Shown here piece by piece: positions 1 through 6,229 of a stretch of 6,435 nt of DNA. Every line of letters begins with the position of its first letter. Within the stretch, counting starts at the first letter, position 1. The notes under the pieces were generated by a model that saw nothing but the letters and a program-made list of their open reading frames with translations, ran no database searches and was not told the DNA's origin. The stretch comes from Actinomycetes bacterium (lineage in GTDB: Bacteria > Actinomycetota > Aquicultoria > CAJVYJ01 > JAUVQD01). The position numbers and the translations under genes were made by a program. The DNA is taken from the NCBI GenBank assembly GCA_030605305.1, contig JAUWIO010000047.1, forward strand, positions 1 through 6,435, written 5' to 3'.

Positions 1-380
1 ATGCCCGCATAGAGGTCCTCGGTGTTCTCCCGCACGACTACGAGATCGATATCCTCATACCGGGACCTGACTCCTTCGTAGGAACGGCAGGGTCGCAGGC
101 AGGCATATAAGTCCAGTTCCTTGCGTAACGCGACATTGACGCTGCGAAAACCGGTCCCCACCGGAGTCGTGATCGGGCCTTTGATGGCCACTTTATTGCG
201 TCGGATCGATTCCAGAACCTGCTCCGGCAAGGGCGTTCCAAACTCGTCCATGACCTCGGCGCCCGCCATCTGAGTCTCCCACTCAATATCGACGCCGGTA
301 GCATCGACAACCATACGCATGGCTTCAGAGATCTCCGGGCCGATACCGTCCCCGGGGATCATTGTGATCTTATACGTCAT
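1..380 (-). CDS. Isocitrate/isopropylmalate dehydrogenase family protein, isocitrate-type (3' end cut by window edge)
   Basis: N-terminal 126 residues of an NAD(P)-dependent beta-decarboxylating dehydrogenase; the rest lies outside the window. The protein opens with the family strand [17 protein letters not shown]. Around residues 79-96 it has R-S-V-N followed by [10 protein letters not shown] and LRP, and at 117-126 [10 protein letters not shown]. By alignment from memory with E. coli isocitrate dehydrogenase, S80, N82, R86, R96 and R117 match the isocitrate-binding residues S113, N115, R119, R129 and R153. Isopropylmalate dehydrogenases have Leu-rich sequence instead of S-x-N and a different 'RELTGG' type motif, so I favour isocitrate, with homoisocitrate as the alternative. 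The ATG at 380 overlaps the leuD-like stop by 11 bases and has its own strong ribosome binding site. It is the fourth gene of the operon starting at 3322 and would carry out the oxidative decarboxylation that ends the pathway. The family is certain; the substrate is inferred. Confidence 0.85.
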   Translation of the reverse strand, partial: MTYKITMIPGDGIGPEISEAMRMVVDATGVDIEWETQMAGAEVMDEFGTPLPEQVLESIRRNKVAIKGPITTPVGTGFRSVNVALRKELDLYACLRPCRSYEGVRSRYEDIDLVVVRENTEDLYAG

Positions 381-879
381 CTACTGCTATCCTTCCGTGT
401 TTCTTGTAATGGTCTACTAGGCCGCCGTCGGTCAGGATCTTGACCATCGCCGGCGGCAATGGCGTAAACGTCAGCTCGATCCCCTTGGTCACATCTTTGA
501 CTACGCCGGCGCCGAGGTCGACTTCAAGCTCGTCGCCTTGGTCGATCTGGTCGGTGTCACATTCGAGCACCGGCAGACCGACGTTGATGGCGTTGCGAAA
601 AAAGATGCGGGCGAACGATTTCGCTAAGACGGCGCTGACGCCGGCCAATTTGATTATCCGCGGCGCGTGCTCGCGGCTCGAACCGAGGCCGAAATTGCGC
701 GCCCCGACGACGAAATCGCCTACTGACATCTTGGACGCGAATTCAGGATCTGCATCCTCCAGCACGTGTTTTGCCATCTCAGGCAGGTTCGTACGCAAAT
801 GAAATAGGCGTCCGGGGGCGATGTGGTCGGTGCTGATATCGTCGCCGAATTTCCAGACTTTTCCATTCAATTTTTCCAT
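370..879 (-). CDS. leuD: 3-isopropylmalate dehydratase / homoaconitase family small subunit (LeuD/HacB type), possibly aconitase
   Basis: Swivel-domain subunit (169 aa) that pairs with the LeuC-type subunit just upstream to isomerise a hydroxy-acid through a dehydrated intermediate. Visible motifs: [19 protein letters not shown] near residues 6-24, [15 protein letters not shown] about 60-75 (the conserved GSSRE loop), and [18 protein letters not shown] about 89-106. Length is normal for the stand-alone small subunit. The specificity region after APG reads RLFHLRT (residues 24-30). The Arg resembles the Y-L-R-T loop reported for methanogen homoaconitase rather than the hydrophobic loop of isopropylmalate isomerase, and TDHIAPG resembles aconitase TDHIS. 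A tri- or dicarboxylate such as cis-aconitate or homoaconitate therefore seems more likely than isopropylmalate. Start choice: the ATG at 879 lies 5 bases after the leuC-like stop, with GGGAG 11-12 bases upstream. An in-frame TTG at 888 would sit only 2 bases from that site and is less likely. Family membership is secure; substrate is inferred. Confidence 0.88.
   Translation of the reverse strand: MEKLNGKVWKFGDDISTDHIAPGRLFHLRTNLPEMAKHVLEDADPEFASKMSVGDFVVGARNFGLGSSREHAPRIIKLAGVSAVLAKSFARIFFRNAINVGLPVLECDTDQIDQGDELEVDLGAGVVKDVTKGIELTFTPLPPAMVKILTDGGLVDHYKKHGRIAVDDV
390..396 (-). promoter_or_regulatory. Ribosome binding site of the dehydrogenase gene
   Basis: GGAAGGA on the minus strand, 9 bases before the ATG at 380 and inside the end of the leuD-like gene. 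It supports this start even though it creates an 11-base overlap with the upstream gene. Confidence 0.6.
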
Positions 880-884
880 CGCGC

Positions 885-2129
885 TCAAATCTCCCTCGGG
901 TCGACGATCTTCCCCGCCAAAGCGCTGGCGGCGGCCGTTGCCGGAGAGCCAAGATAGACTTCTGCTTTCGGATTGCCCATGCGGCCCTGAAAATTGCGAT
1001 TGGAGGTTCCCAGGCAGACTTCTCCGTCGCCCAGAATGCCGCCGTGGACACCGACACAGACTCCGCAGCCCGGACCGGTGATTATCGCTCCCGCTTCGAC
1101 CAGGTCTTCAAGCAGACCCTCTTTGGCCGCCTGTATATAGACCTGCCGCGATGCGGGCGTGACGATGAGGCGGACCCCCGCATGCTTCTCACGGCCCCGT
1201 AAGATCTTGGCCGCTACCCGCAGCTCCTCGATCCGCCCGTTGGTACAGCTGCCGATGAAGACTTGGTCGAGCTCGACCCCGGCGGCTTCTGCGGCTGTCT
1301 TCGTGTTGTCGACGGTGGGAGGTGCGGCCACCATCGGCTCGAGGGCCGACAGGTCTATCTCATAGACGCGCTCGTACTCTGCGTCCGGATCAGCCCGCAA
1401 CTCTTGCCAGTCAGCCTCCCGGCCCAACGAGGCGAGAAAGCGCCGCGTCTTTTCATCGGACGGGAAGAGCCCGGCCTTGGCTCCGGCCTCAACGGTCATA
1501 TTTGCGATCGTGAGTCGGTCGGGTAAGTCCATGTTCAGGACAGCTTCCCCGCCGAATTCGAGTGCCTTGTAAGTCGCGCCGTCGGCGCCGATCTTGCCGA
1601 TCAGATATAGGATCAGGTCCTTAGCGCCGACACCTTGCTGGAACTCGCCCCCGACTACTATGCGAAAGGTCTCGGGTATCTTCATCCAGGTCTTCCCGGA
1701 GACCATAGCTATGGCGATATCGGTCGAGCCCATACCGGTGGCGAAAGCGCCCAAGCCGCCTGACATGCACGTATGTGAGTCGGCTCCGACGACGACATCG
1801 CCCGGGCTGACAAAGCTTTCGACCAACCGCTGATGGATGATGCCCTCATTGATGTCTGAAAGTTGAGCCCCGGACGCGGCCGCGAACGCGCGGATCGTCT
1901 GGTGGGCATTGGAAAGCTCACTGCGGGGACTCGGTGCGGCGTGATCGATGAAAAAGATCGTTTTTGCGGGATTCGCCACTTTCCCGCCAAGTTCTTCTAT
2001 CTGCTCTATCGATAATGGTCCGGTACCATCCTGGGCGGCGGCGACGTCTACTTCAACAATAACTATCTCGCCGGCCCGGGCCCCTTTATTCTTTTTTGTC
2101 AGTATCTTTTCGCTGAGCGTCAGGCCCAT
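885..2129 (-). CDS. leuC: 3-isopropylmalate dehydratase / homoaconitase family large subunit (LeuC/HacA type), possibly aconitase
   Basis: [4Fe-4S] dehydratase large subunit of the aconitase superfamily, 414 aa, the length of the short archaeal/bacterial LeuC2/HacA group rather than the roughly 465-aa E. coli LeuC type. Motifs in order: GADSHTCMSGGLGAFATGMGSTD (115-137), SGKTWMKIPET (144-154), GSCTNGR (293-299), GPGCGVCVG (352-360) and TSNRNFQGRMG (375-385). C295, C355 and C358 are the expected cluster ligands; the fourth iron site is left open for substrate. The ATG at 2129 shares one base with the synthase stop (TGATG), so translation is probably coupled, and GAGG lies further upstream. Its product must assemble with the small subunit encoded next. 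The family includes isopropylmalate, homoaconitate, citramalate and aconitate-type enzymes, and the large subunit alone does not separate them. The neighbours point to citrate or homocitrate. Confidence 0.9.
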   Translation of the reverse strand: MGLTLSEKILTKKNKGARAGEIVIVEVDVAAAQDGTGPLSIEQIEELGGKVANPAKTIFFIDHAAPSPRSELSNAHQTIRAFAAASGAQLSDINEGIIHQRLVESFVSPGDVVVGADSHTCMSGGLGAFATGMGSTDIAIAMVSGKTWMKIPETFRIVVGGEFQQGVGAKDLILYLIGKIGADGATYKALEFGGEAVLNMDLPDRLTIANMTVEAGAKAGLFPSDEKTRRFLASLGREADWQELRADPDAEYERVYEIDLSALEPMVAAPPTVDNTKTAAEAAGVELDQVFIGSCTNGRIEELRVAAKILRGREKHAGVRLIVTPASRQVYIQAAKEGLLEDLVEAGAIITGPGCGVCVGVHGGILGDGEVCLGTSNRNFQGRMGNPKAEVYLGSPATAAASALAGKIVDPREI

Positions 2130-3322
2130 CAGGCTTCTTTTTCCTCGGCTTTCGCCCGGTAATCGTTGTAAATATAAACGAGTTCTTTGTCAAAAAGCGT
2201 CCGCTTGAGCCGCACGGCCATCCGCCGCACCTCGACGAGGACATCCTGGGCCTCTTCTTGGGACAGATCGATGCCGTATTCGCTGTACTTGGCAACGATG
2301 GAAGCGCTTCCGGAATGCTTACCTAAAACCAACTGCCGTTGGAGGCCGACCTCTTCGGGAGAGAAAGCTTCGTACGTCTTGGGGTTTTTGAGGACCCCGT
2401 CGGCGTGAATACCGGACTCGTGGGCAAAGACGTTCGTGCCGACGATCGCCTTCCATACCGGGATCTGCCTACCCGAGGCTTGAGCGACATACTCTGAGAG
2501 TTCCCGCAGCATCTTTGTCTGATAGCCAAGGTCTACATCTCCGATGTATTTAAGCGCCATGATTATTTCCTCGAGCGCCGCATTTCCAGCCCGCTCGCCA
2601 AGCCCATTAACAGTGGCGTTGACCCACTTGGCCCCGGCCTTGATGCCGGCCATAGCGTTAGCCGTGGCCATTCCGAAATCATTATGGGTGTGCATCTCGA
2701 TCTCGAGCCCCTGACACTCTTTTACCAAGTGCTGGATGACATGATAAGTCTTGAACGGATCAAGGACGCCGATCGTATCGCAAAAACGCAGCCTATCGGC
2801 TCCGACTTCCTTAGCGTTCAACCCGAATTCGACCAGAAAATCGAAATCAGCGCGCGACCCATCCTCTGCATTTACCGAAACGTACACGTTCCGGCTCTTA
2901 GCATAATCGACCGACGTCTTGATGCGGTCGAGGACCCACTGGCGGTCTTTGCGCAGCTTGGTTTGGATATGGATGTCCGATACCGCGATCGAGATAGCCA
3001 CGGCGTCGACGCCGCAATCGATCGACTTTTTGATATCGTCGATAACCGCACAGTTCCAACCTAGGACGCTCGTCCTCAAATCGAGTTTGACGATGTTCTT
3101 GAGCGTCTTCAGCTCGTCGCCGCCCATGGCCGCGATACCGGCTTCGATCTGCTCGACGCCCAGTTGATCGAGGAGTTTCGCGATGTGGAGCTTCTCCTCG
3201 TTGGCAAAAACGACGCCGGCAGTCTGCTCGCCGTCGCGCAGGGTAGTATCGTCTATCTTGACGGGTTTAGCGTCAGGATCGTCGGGCTCGATATGAAAAT
3301 CAAGTAGTTCTTGATCGGTCAT
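2129..3322 (-). CDS. Homocitrate synthase (NifV-type) / Re-citrate synthase-like acyltransferase
   Basis: DRE-TIM metallolyase of the isopropylmalate/homocitrate synthase family, 397 aa, condensing acetyl-CoA with a 2-oxoacid. Motifs: IDDTTLRDGEQTAGV (23-37), with R29 catalytic and D30 a metal ligand by family analogy; EAGIAAMGGDE (60-70); HTHNDFGMATAN (211-222), with H211 and H213 as the other metal ligands; NGLGERAGNAALEE (239-252); HESGIHADG (301-309); and LVLGKHSG (331-338). The middle and C-terminal parts resemble Azotobacter NifV as recalled. The LeuA C-terminal regulatory domain is absent, since full-length LeuA exceeds 500 aa, so simple isopropylmalate synthase is unlikely. Re-citrate synthases of anaerobes belong to this same family and are often labelled homocitrate or isopropylmalate synthase. 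With an isocitrate-type dehydrogenase in the operon, citrate formation is a serious option. The ATG at 3322 is preceded by AAAGGG four bases upstream. A 26-codon extension from TTG 3400 has a basic, unfamily-like sequence and was rejected. There are about 20 extra residues before the barrel compared with NifV. Confidence 0.87.
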   Translation of the reverse strand: MTDQELLDFHIEPDDPDAKPVKIDDTTLRDGEQTAGVVFANEEKLHIAKLLDQLGVEQIEAGIAAMGGDELKTLKNIVKLDLRTSVLGWNCAVIDDIKKSIDCGVDAVAISIAVSDIHIQTKLRKDRQWVLDRIKTSVDYAKSRNVYVSVNAEDGSRADFDFLVEFGLNAKEVGADRLRFCDTIGVLDPFKTYHVIQHLVKECQGLEIEMHTHNDFGMATANAMAGIKAGAKWVNATVNGLGERAGNAALEEIIMALKYIGDVDLGYQTKMLRELSEYVAQASGRQIPVWKAIVGTNVFAHESGIHADGVLKNPKTYEAFSPEEVGLQRQLVLGKHSGSASIVAKYSEYGIDLSQEEAQDVLVEVRRMAVRLKRTLFDKELVYIYNDYRAKAEEKEA

Positions 3323-3326
3323 AGTT

Positions 3327-3332
3327 CCCTTT
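3327..3332 (-). promoter_or_regulatory. Ribosome binding site that fixes the synthase start
   Basis: AAAGGG on the minus strand, four bases before the ATG at 3322. It favours this start over the upstream in-frame TTG at 3400. Confidence 0.55.
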
Positions 3333-3351
3333 CGAATGGTGGGTGGTCTGC

Positions 3352-3420
3352 AAAAAACGCGAGGCATCTGGGGGCTACGCTTGACCCAAGACCAGGCCAA
3401 ATCACTTTCAGCCGATGCTC
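3352..3420 (-). promoter_or_regulatory. Attenuator-like stem with U-run in the synthase leader
   Basis: In the transcribed direction GAGCATC (3420-3414) can pair with GATGCCTC (3368-3361) with one bulged C. Inside, CTGG...GGG can pair with CCCCCAG, and CTTG-GGT-CAAG offers a competing small hairpin. Three bases after the stem come six U (3357-3352). The element lies between the predicted promoter and the synthase ribosome binding site, where an attenuator would be. The loop is large and the stem bulged, so it may be fortuitous. No T-box antiterminator sequence or known riboswitch core was recognised. Confidence 0.33.
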
Positions 3421-3441
3421 TAGCGGGAATGAACCAAGATG

Positions 3442-3470
3442 ATTTTACCCTAACCGCCCAGGCCGGGCAA
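3442..3470 (-). promoter_or_regulatory. Predicted sigma70-type promoter of the synthase operon
   Basis: -35 TTGCCC (3470-3465, 4/6 match), 17-base spacer, -10 TAAAAT (3447-3442, 5/6 match). The start of transcription would be near 3435, giving a leader of about 113 nt before the ATG at 3322. It lies in the only substantial intergenic gap, 13 bases after the gatB stop, exactly where the function of the genes changes. That supports an operon boundary. Confidence 0.55.
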
Positions 3471-3476
3471 GGTAGG
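3449..3476 (-). repeat. Imperfect inverted repeat overlapping the operon promoter
   Basis: In minus-strand sense: CCTACC, TT bulge, GCCC, five-base loop, GGGC, GG, T bulge, TAGG. This hairpin follows the gatB stop within 10 bases but has no U-run after it. It covers the -35 and spacer of the predicted promoter. It could be a weak gatB terminator, an operator, or chance. Confidence 0.3.
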
Positions 3477-3482
3477 TGGGTC

Positions 3483-4964
3483 CTAGGAAGCGTCTAGTTT
3501 CTCGCGCAAGACCTTGTTGACCAGGCCGGGATTGGCTTGGCCGCGAGAGGCGGCCATACATTGGCCGACCAGGAACCCAAAGGCTTGTTTTTTCCCCTCA
3601 CGATATTCGCTGACCGCCGGCGCATTGGCGGCCATGACCTCATCAATAAGCGCCGCGATCGCGCTCGGATCGGATATCTGTTTCAGCCCCTTGGCTTCAA
3701 CGATCTTATCAGCAGACTGGCCGGTCTTGAACATCTCCTCAAAGACCGCTTTCGCCATTTTGCCGCTGATCGTCCCATCTTTCACCAGGGTCAACATACG
3801 CGCCAAGCCCTGCGGCTCGACAGGTGAGTTTTCAATATCGAGCGACACCGCGTTAAGAGCGGCGGCCAACTCGCCCATCATCCAGTTGCTGGCAGTCTTG
3901 CCGTCCCCAAAAGACGCCATCACCGCCTCGAAGTAGTCGCCGTGAGCCTTGGATTGCGTCATGAATCGGGCGTCATACGCCGGTATCCCGAACTTCTGCA
4001 TCAGGCGCGCTTCCCGCTCATCGGGAAGTTCAGGCAAGTCGCGTCGGATCGCATCGATCCAGTCGGTCCCTAATTCCAACGGAACCAGGTCGGGATCGGC
4101 GAAATATCGGTAATCGTGCGCCTCTTCCTTCGACCTAAGCGAGGTGGTCAGATTCTTGTTGGCGTCCCAGTGCCGGGTCTCCTGGACAACGCGCTCCCCC
4201 TCTTCTATCAGATCGAGATGGCGGCCAAGCTCATATTCGAGCGCCCGCGCCAGCCCCCGGAATGAATTCATATTCTTGACTTCCGTTTTCGTGCCCAGCT
4301 CGGTGACTCCGGCTTTCCTTATAGAGCAATTACCGTCGACGCGCATCGAACCTTCTTCCATATTGCAATCCGAGACTCCGAGGTGCAAGACGATACTCCG
4401 CAGCTTCTGGGCGAAGAGGCGGGCTTCTTCCGGTGTCCGGATATCGGGCTCGGTGACGATCTCGGCTAAAGGCGTCCCGGCGCGGTTGAAATCGACCAAC
4501 GAATAGTCTGCTTGAGCGATGCGCCCGCCCTTGCCGATATGTATCAGTTTTCCTGTGTCTTCTTCCATGTGGACTCTGGTGATCCCGACGCGCCGCTCAT
4601 AATCTTCGAGCTCGACCAGGACATCTCCATCAATACAGATCGGCAGGTCGAACTGGGATATTTGATAGTTCTTGGGCATGTCCGGATAGAAGTAGTTCTT
4701 CCGGTGAAACTGAGTGAATCCGGCAATATCGCAATCGACCGCCAGGCCGATCCTGGCCGTATGCTCGACAGCCGTTTCGTTGACTACGGGCAATGTCCCG
4801 GGAAGGCCTAGGCAAACCGGGCACACGTGAGTGTTAGGGGGCTCGCCAAAAGTGACGGCTGAGTCGCAGAACATCTTGCTGGCCGTGCTCAATTCGACGT
4901 GGATCTCCAGGCCGATCACGGCCTCGTACCCAGCTGCTTTTAGGCGCTCCATCACGTCAGTCAT
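3483..4964 (-). CDS. gatB: Aspartyl/glutamyl-tRNA(Asn/Gln) amidotransferase subunit B
   Basis: tRNA-binding and kinase subunit of the GatCAB amidotransferase, which converts Glu-tRNA(Gln) and/or Asp-tRNA(Asn) to the correctly charged amide forms in the cytoplasm. The 493-aa length is typical. Motifs: YEAVIGLEIHVEL (13-25), C33 with CPVCLGLPGTLP (48-59, a CxxC that could bind zinc with C33), HRKNYFYPDMPKNYQISQ (87-104), RAGTPLAEIVTEPD (161-174), MRVDGNCSIR (207-216), KTEVKNMNSF (226-235) and EAHDYRYFADPDL (281-293). The helical YqeY-like tail runs from about 345 to the end and includes NPGLVNKVLREKL (478-490). gatA and gatC are not beside it in this window. The ATG at 4964 lacks a ribosome binding site but sits 7 bases downstream of an extended -10, so a leaderless mRNA would explain this start. 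Met5 at 4952 is the alternative. Confidence 0.96.
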   Translation of the reverse strand: MTDVMERLKAAGYEAVIGLEIHVELSTASKMFCDSAVTFGEPPNTHVCPVCLGLPGTLPVVNETAVEHTARIGLAVDCDIAGFTQFHRKNYFYPDMPKNYQISQFDLPICIDGDVLVELEDYERRVGITRVHMEEDTGKLIHIGKGGRIAQADYSLVDFNRAGTPLAEIVTEPDIRTPEEARLFAQKLRSIVLHLGVSDCNMEEGSMRVDGNCSIRKAGVTELGTKTEVKNMNSFRGLARALEYELGRHLDLIEEGERVVQETRHWDANKNLTTSLRSKEEAHDYRYFADPDLVPLELGTDWIDAIRRDLPELPDEREARLMQKFGIPAYDARFMTQSKAHGDYFEAVMASFGDGKTASNWMMGELAAALNAVSLDIENSPVEPQGLARMLTLVKDGTISGKMAKAVFEEMFKTGQSADKIVEAKGLKQISDPSAIAALIDEVMAANAPAVSEYREGKKQAFGFLVGQCMAASRGQANPGLVNKVLREKLDAS

Positions 4965-4971
4965 GCGGCTG

Positions 4972-4980
4972 ATTGTAGCA
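4972..4980 (-). promoter_or_regulatory. Extended -10 promoter giving a possibly leaderless gatB mRNA
   Basis: TGCTACAAT on the minus strand combines a TGn extension with TACAAT (5/6 match). Seven bases separate it from the A of the gatB ATG, so transcription would begin at or within a base or two of the start codon. No good -35 is visible at 16-18 bases, which is common for extended -10 promoters. It lies in the 27-base gap between yacP and gatB. Confidence 0.45.
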
Positions 4981-4991
4981 GAATCGGGGGG

Positions 4992-5501
4992 TCATTTGTT
5001 TCTCATCTTGTCTAGAGCCTCCCGGATGTCGTCAGGGAGCTGATCTTCTACTCTGAGCAGGCGATCCCCTTGGGGCTGCGGCTGGGATTCTTCATTTACA
5101 TCCTCCATCAGGTCCGTCAGACCGGATGGGAACATCCGACCTACACCTTCGCGCAGCACTACTTTCTGCTGCGCGTAGTCGGCTGTACATACCGTTATCT
5201 CCCACTCGTTGGCCATTTTGAATACCAGGCGCTCGATCACCGAATCGGCTGAACGGTTGCCGGGCGAAAAAACGATCCGCAGGCCGGGCGAGACGACTTC
5301 AGAAGAACCCGCTTCCCGACCATCGAAGACGGCGATGATCTCCGGTCCGCCGCCGGCGGCCAGGTTGACCAGGTCATTGACGAGGACATTGACAGAGCCT
5401 CGCATGTCTTGGCTCTTTAACACATGGCGGTACTTCTTGGTCGCGAGCACAACGTTATGACCGTCTATCAAGAGCAGCGGGGGGCGCCCCGGAGGGCTCA
5501 T
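4992..5501 (-). CDS. yacP: YacP/Rae1-like NYN-domain ribonuclease
   Basis: Small (169 aa) PIN-like NYN-domain protein. Bacillus subtilis YacP (Rae1) is an endoribonuclease acting on mRNA in the ribosomal A site; the same role here is inferred from family and position. Features: LLLIDGHNVV (9-18) with acidic D13 and N16; AVFDGREAGS (57-66) with D60; NRSADSVIERL (82-92) with D86; and VCTADYAQQ (104-112) with D108. These are the acidic positions expected for a metal-dependent PIN-type active site. GVGRMFPSGLTDLM (119-132) matches the family's terminal core, followed by a polar Gln/Glu-rich tail with short charged helices. The ATG overlaps the rlmB stop by four bases (ATGA), with GGAG/AAAGG just upstream, so the two are probably co-translated. 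The cysS-rlmB-yacP order is a known conserved cluster. The family call is firm; nuclease activity is not shown by sequence alone. Confidence 0.87.
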   Translation of the reverse strand: MSPPGRPPLLLIDGHNVVLATKKYRHVLKSQDMRGSVNVLVNDLVNLAAGGGPEIIAVFDGREAGSSEVVSPGLRIVFSPGNRSADSVIERLVFKMANEWEITVCTADYAQQKVVLREGVGRMFPSGLTDLMEDVNEESQPQPQGDRLLRVEDQLPDDIREALDKMRNK

Positions 5502-6229
5502 GCCTTTCTCCGCTGCCTGAGCACTTCATAGAGGAAAACCGCGGCCGCGGCTGAGACATTCAAGGAATCGACGCCAGGCGCCAGCGGTAAAGCGGCGAGC
5601 CAATCGCACCGCTCGCGAACTAGACGCGAGAGCCCCTGACCCTCGCTGCCCAGCACGACAACCGTCTTGCCGGTTAGATCCAGGTCCCAATGGCGCTCAG
5701 TACCCGAACCGTCCGCGCCCACGACCCAAAAGCCGGCGTCTTTTAGCCGGATCAGGGCATCGCTAAGATTTGTCTGGACCACTCTCGCCTTCTCCGTCAA
5801 GCCGGCCGATGCTTTGACGACCGCCGGAGTCACCGCGGCGCTGCGGTTCTTCCCGCCCACGATGCCGTCGGCGCCTGCAGCGGCAGCCGTACGGATAACC
5901 GCCCCGAGGTTCTGAGGGTCGGTCACTTGATCGAGGGCGACTATCAGACTATCAGCCCTGTCTTCGGGTCCGCTCAAGACGTCCGGCAGCTCGGCATAGA
6001 CGTACGGTGACACCTCGGCTCCCAGCCCTTGATGGACGACATCGCCGAAGCGCTCATCCATTTCATCCCGGGTCGACTCGATGATAACGATATCGCGCTC
6101 GCGAGCGGCTGACAGAAGGGATTGGACGCGATCATCGATCCTTTTTCCGGCGGCTACGTAGACCTTGTGGATGCGTCGGGGACCGTCGAGTACCTCCGCC
6201 ACCGGCCGACGCCCGTAGACCAGCTCCAT
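5498..6229 (-). CDS. rlmB: 23S rRNA (guanosine-2'-O-)-methyltransferase RlmB (TrmH/SpoU family)
   Basis: SPOUT-class methyltransferase, 243 aa, transferring a methyl from S-adenosylmethionine to a ribose 2'-OH, by family the conserved G2251 (E. coli numbering) of 23S rRNA. An N-terminal SpoU substrate-binding domain (VYGRRPVAEVL at 4-14, HQGLGAEVSPYVY at 66-78) precedes the knotted catalytic domain. Motif 1 is DPQNLGAVIRTA (104-115, with N107 and R113), then KASAGLTEKARV, motif 2 VLGSEGQGL (192-200, E196) and motif 3 DSLNVSAAAAVFLYE (221-235). The ATG at 6229 shares one base with the cysS stop (TGATG). A longer in-frame start at 6328 would add 33 Arg/His-rich residues that only mirror cysS coding sequence, so it was rejected. 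Other TrmH-type 2'-O-methyltransferases are possible, but the length and the cysS neighbour favour RlmB. Confidence 0.92.
   Translation of the reverse strand: MELVYGRRPVAEVLDGPRRIHKVYVAAGKRIDDRVQSLLSAARERDIVIIESTRDEMDERFGDVVHQGLGAEVSPYVYAELPDVLSGPEDRADSLIVALDQVTDPQNLGAVIRTAAAAGADGIVGGKNRSAAVTPAVVKASAGLTEKARVVQTNLSDALIRLKDAGFWVVGADGSGTERHWDLDLTGKTVVVLGSEGQGLSRLVRERCDWLAALPLAPGVDSLNVSAAAAVFLYEVLRQRRKA

Noticed and set aside
440..802. Plus-strand open frame of 120 codons opposite the leuD-like gene.
   Set aside because: The Ser/Pro/Arg-rich translation is typical of antisense frames, and the opposite strand has full LeuD motifs.
2684..3064. Plus-strand open frame of about 126 codons inside the synthase.
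   Set aside because: It is antisense to a clear conserved gene, has no recognisable domain, and reflects codon bias on the opposite strand.
1..3322. Plain leucine operon (leuA-leuC-leuD-leuB).
   Set aside because: The synthase lacks the LeuA regulatory domain and is NifV-like. The dehydrogenase has S-x-N and RENTEDLY residues, and the LeuD loop has an Arg. The gene order alone is leu-like.
3323..3400. N-terminal extension of the synthase from an in-frame TTG at 3400.
   Set aside because: The 26 added residues are basic and unlike the family, they lie across the putative leader stem, and AAAGGG sits just before the ATG at 3322.
3323..3435. T-box or known amino-acid riboswitch in the synthase leader.
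   Set aside because: No T-box antiterminator consensus or other familiar riboswitch core could be found, and the leader is short for a T-box.
3514..3936. Plus-strand open frame of 140 codons inside gatB.
   Set aside because: It is a shadow of the GatB C-terminal domain with no recognisable protein motif.
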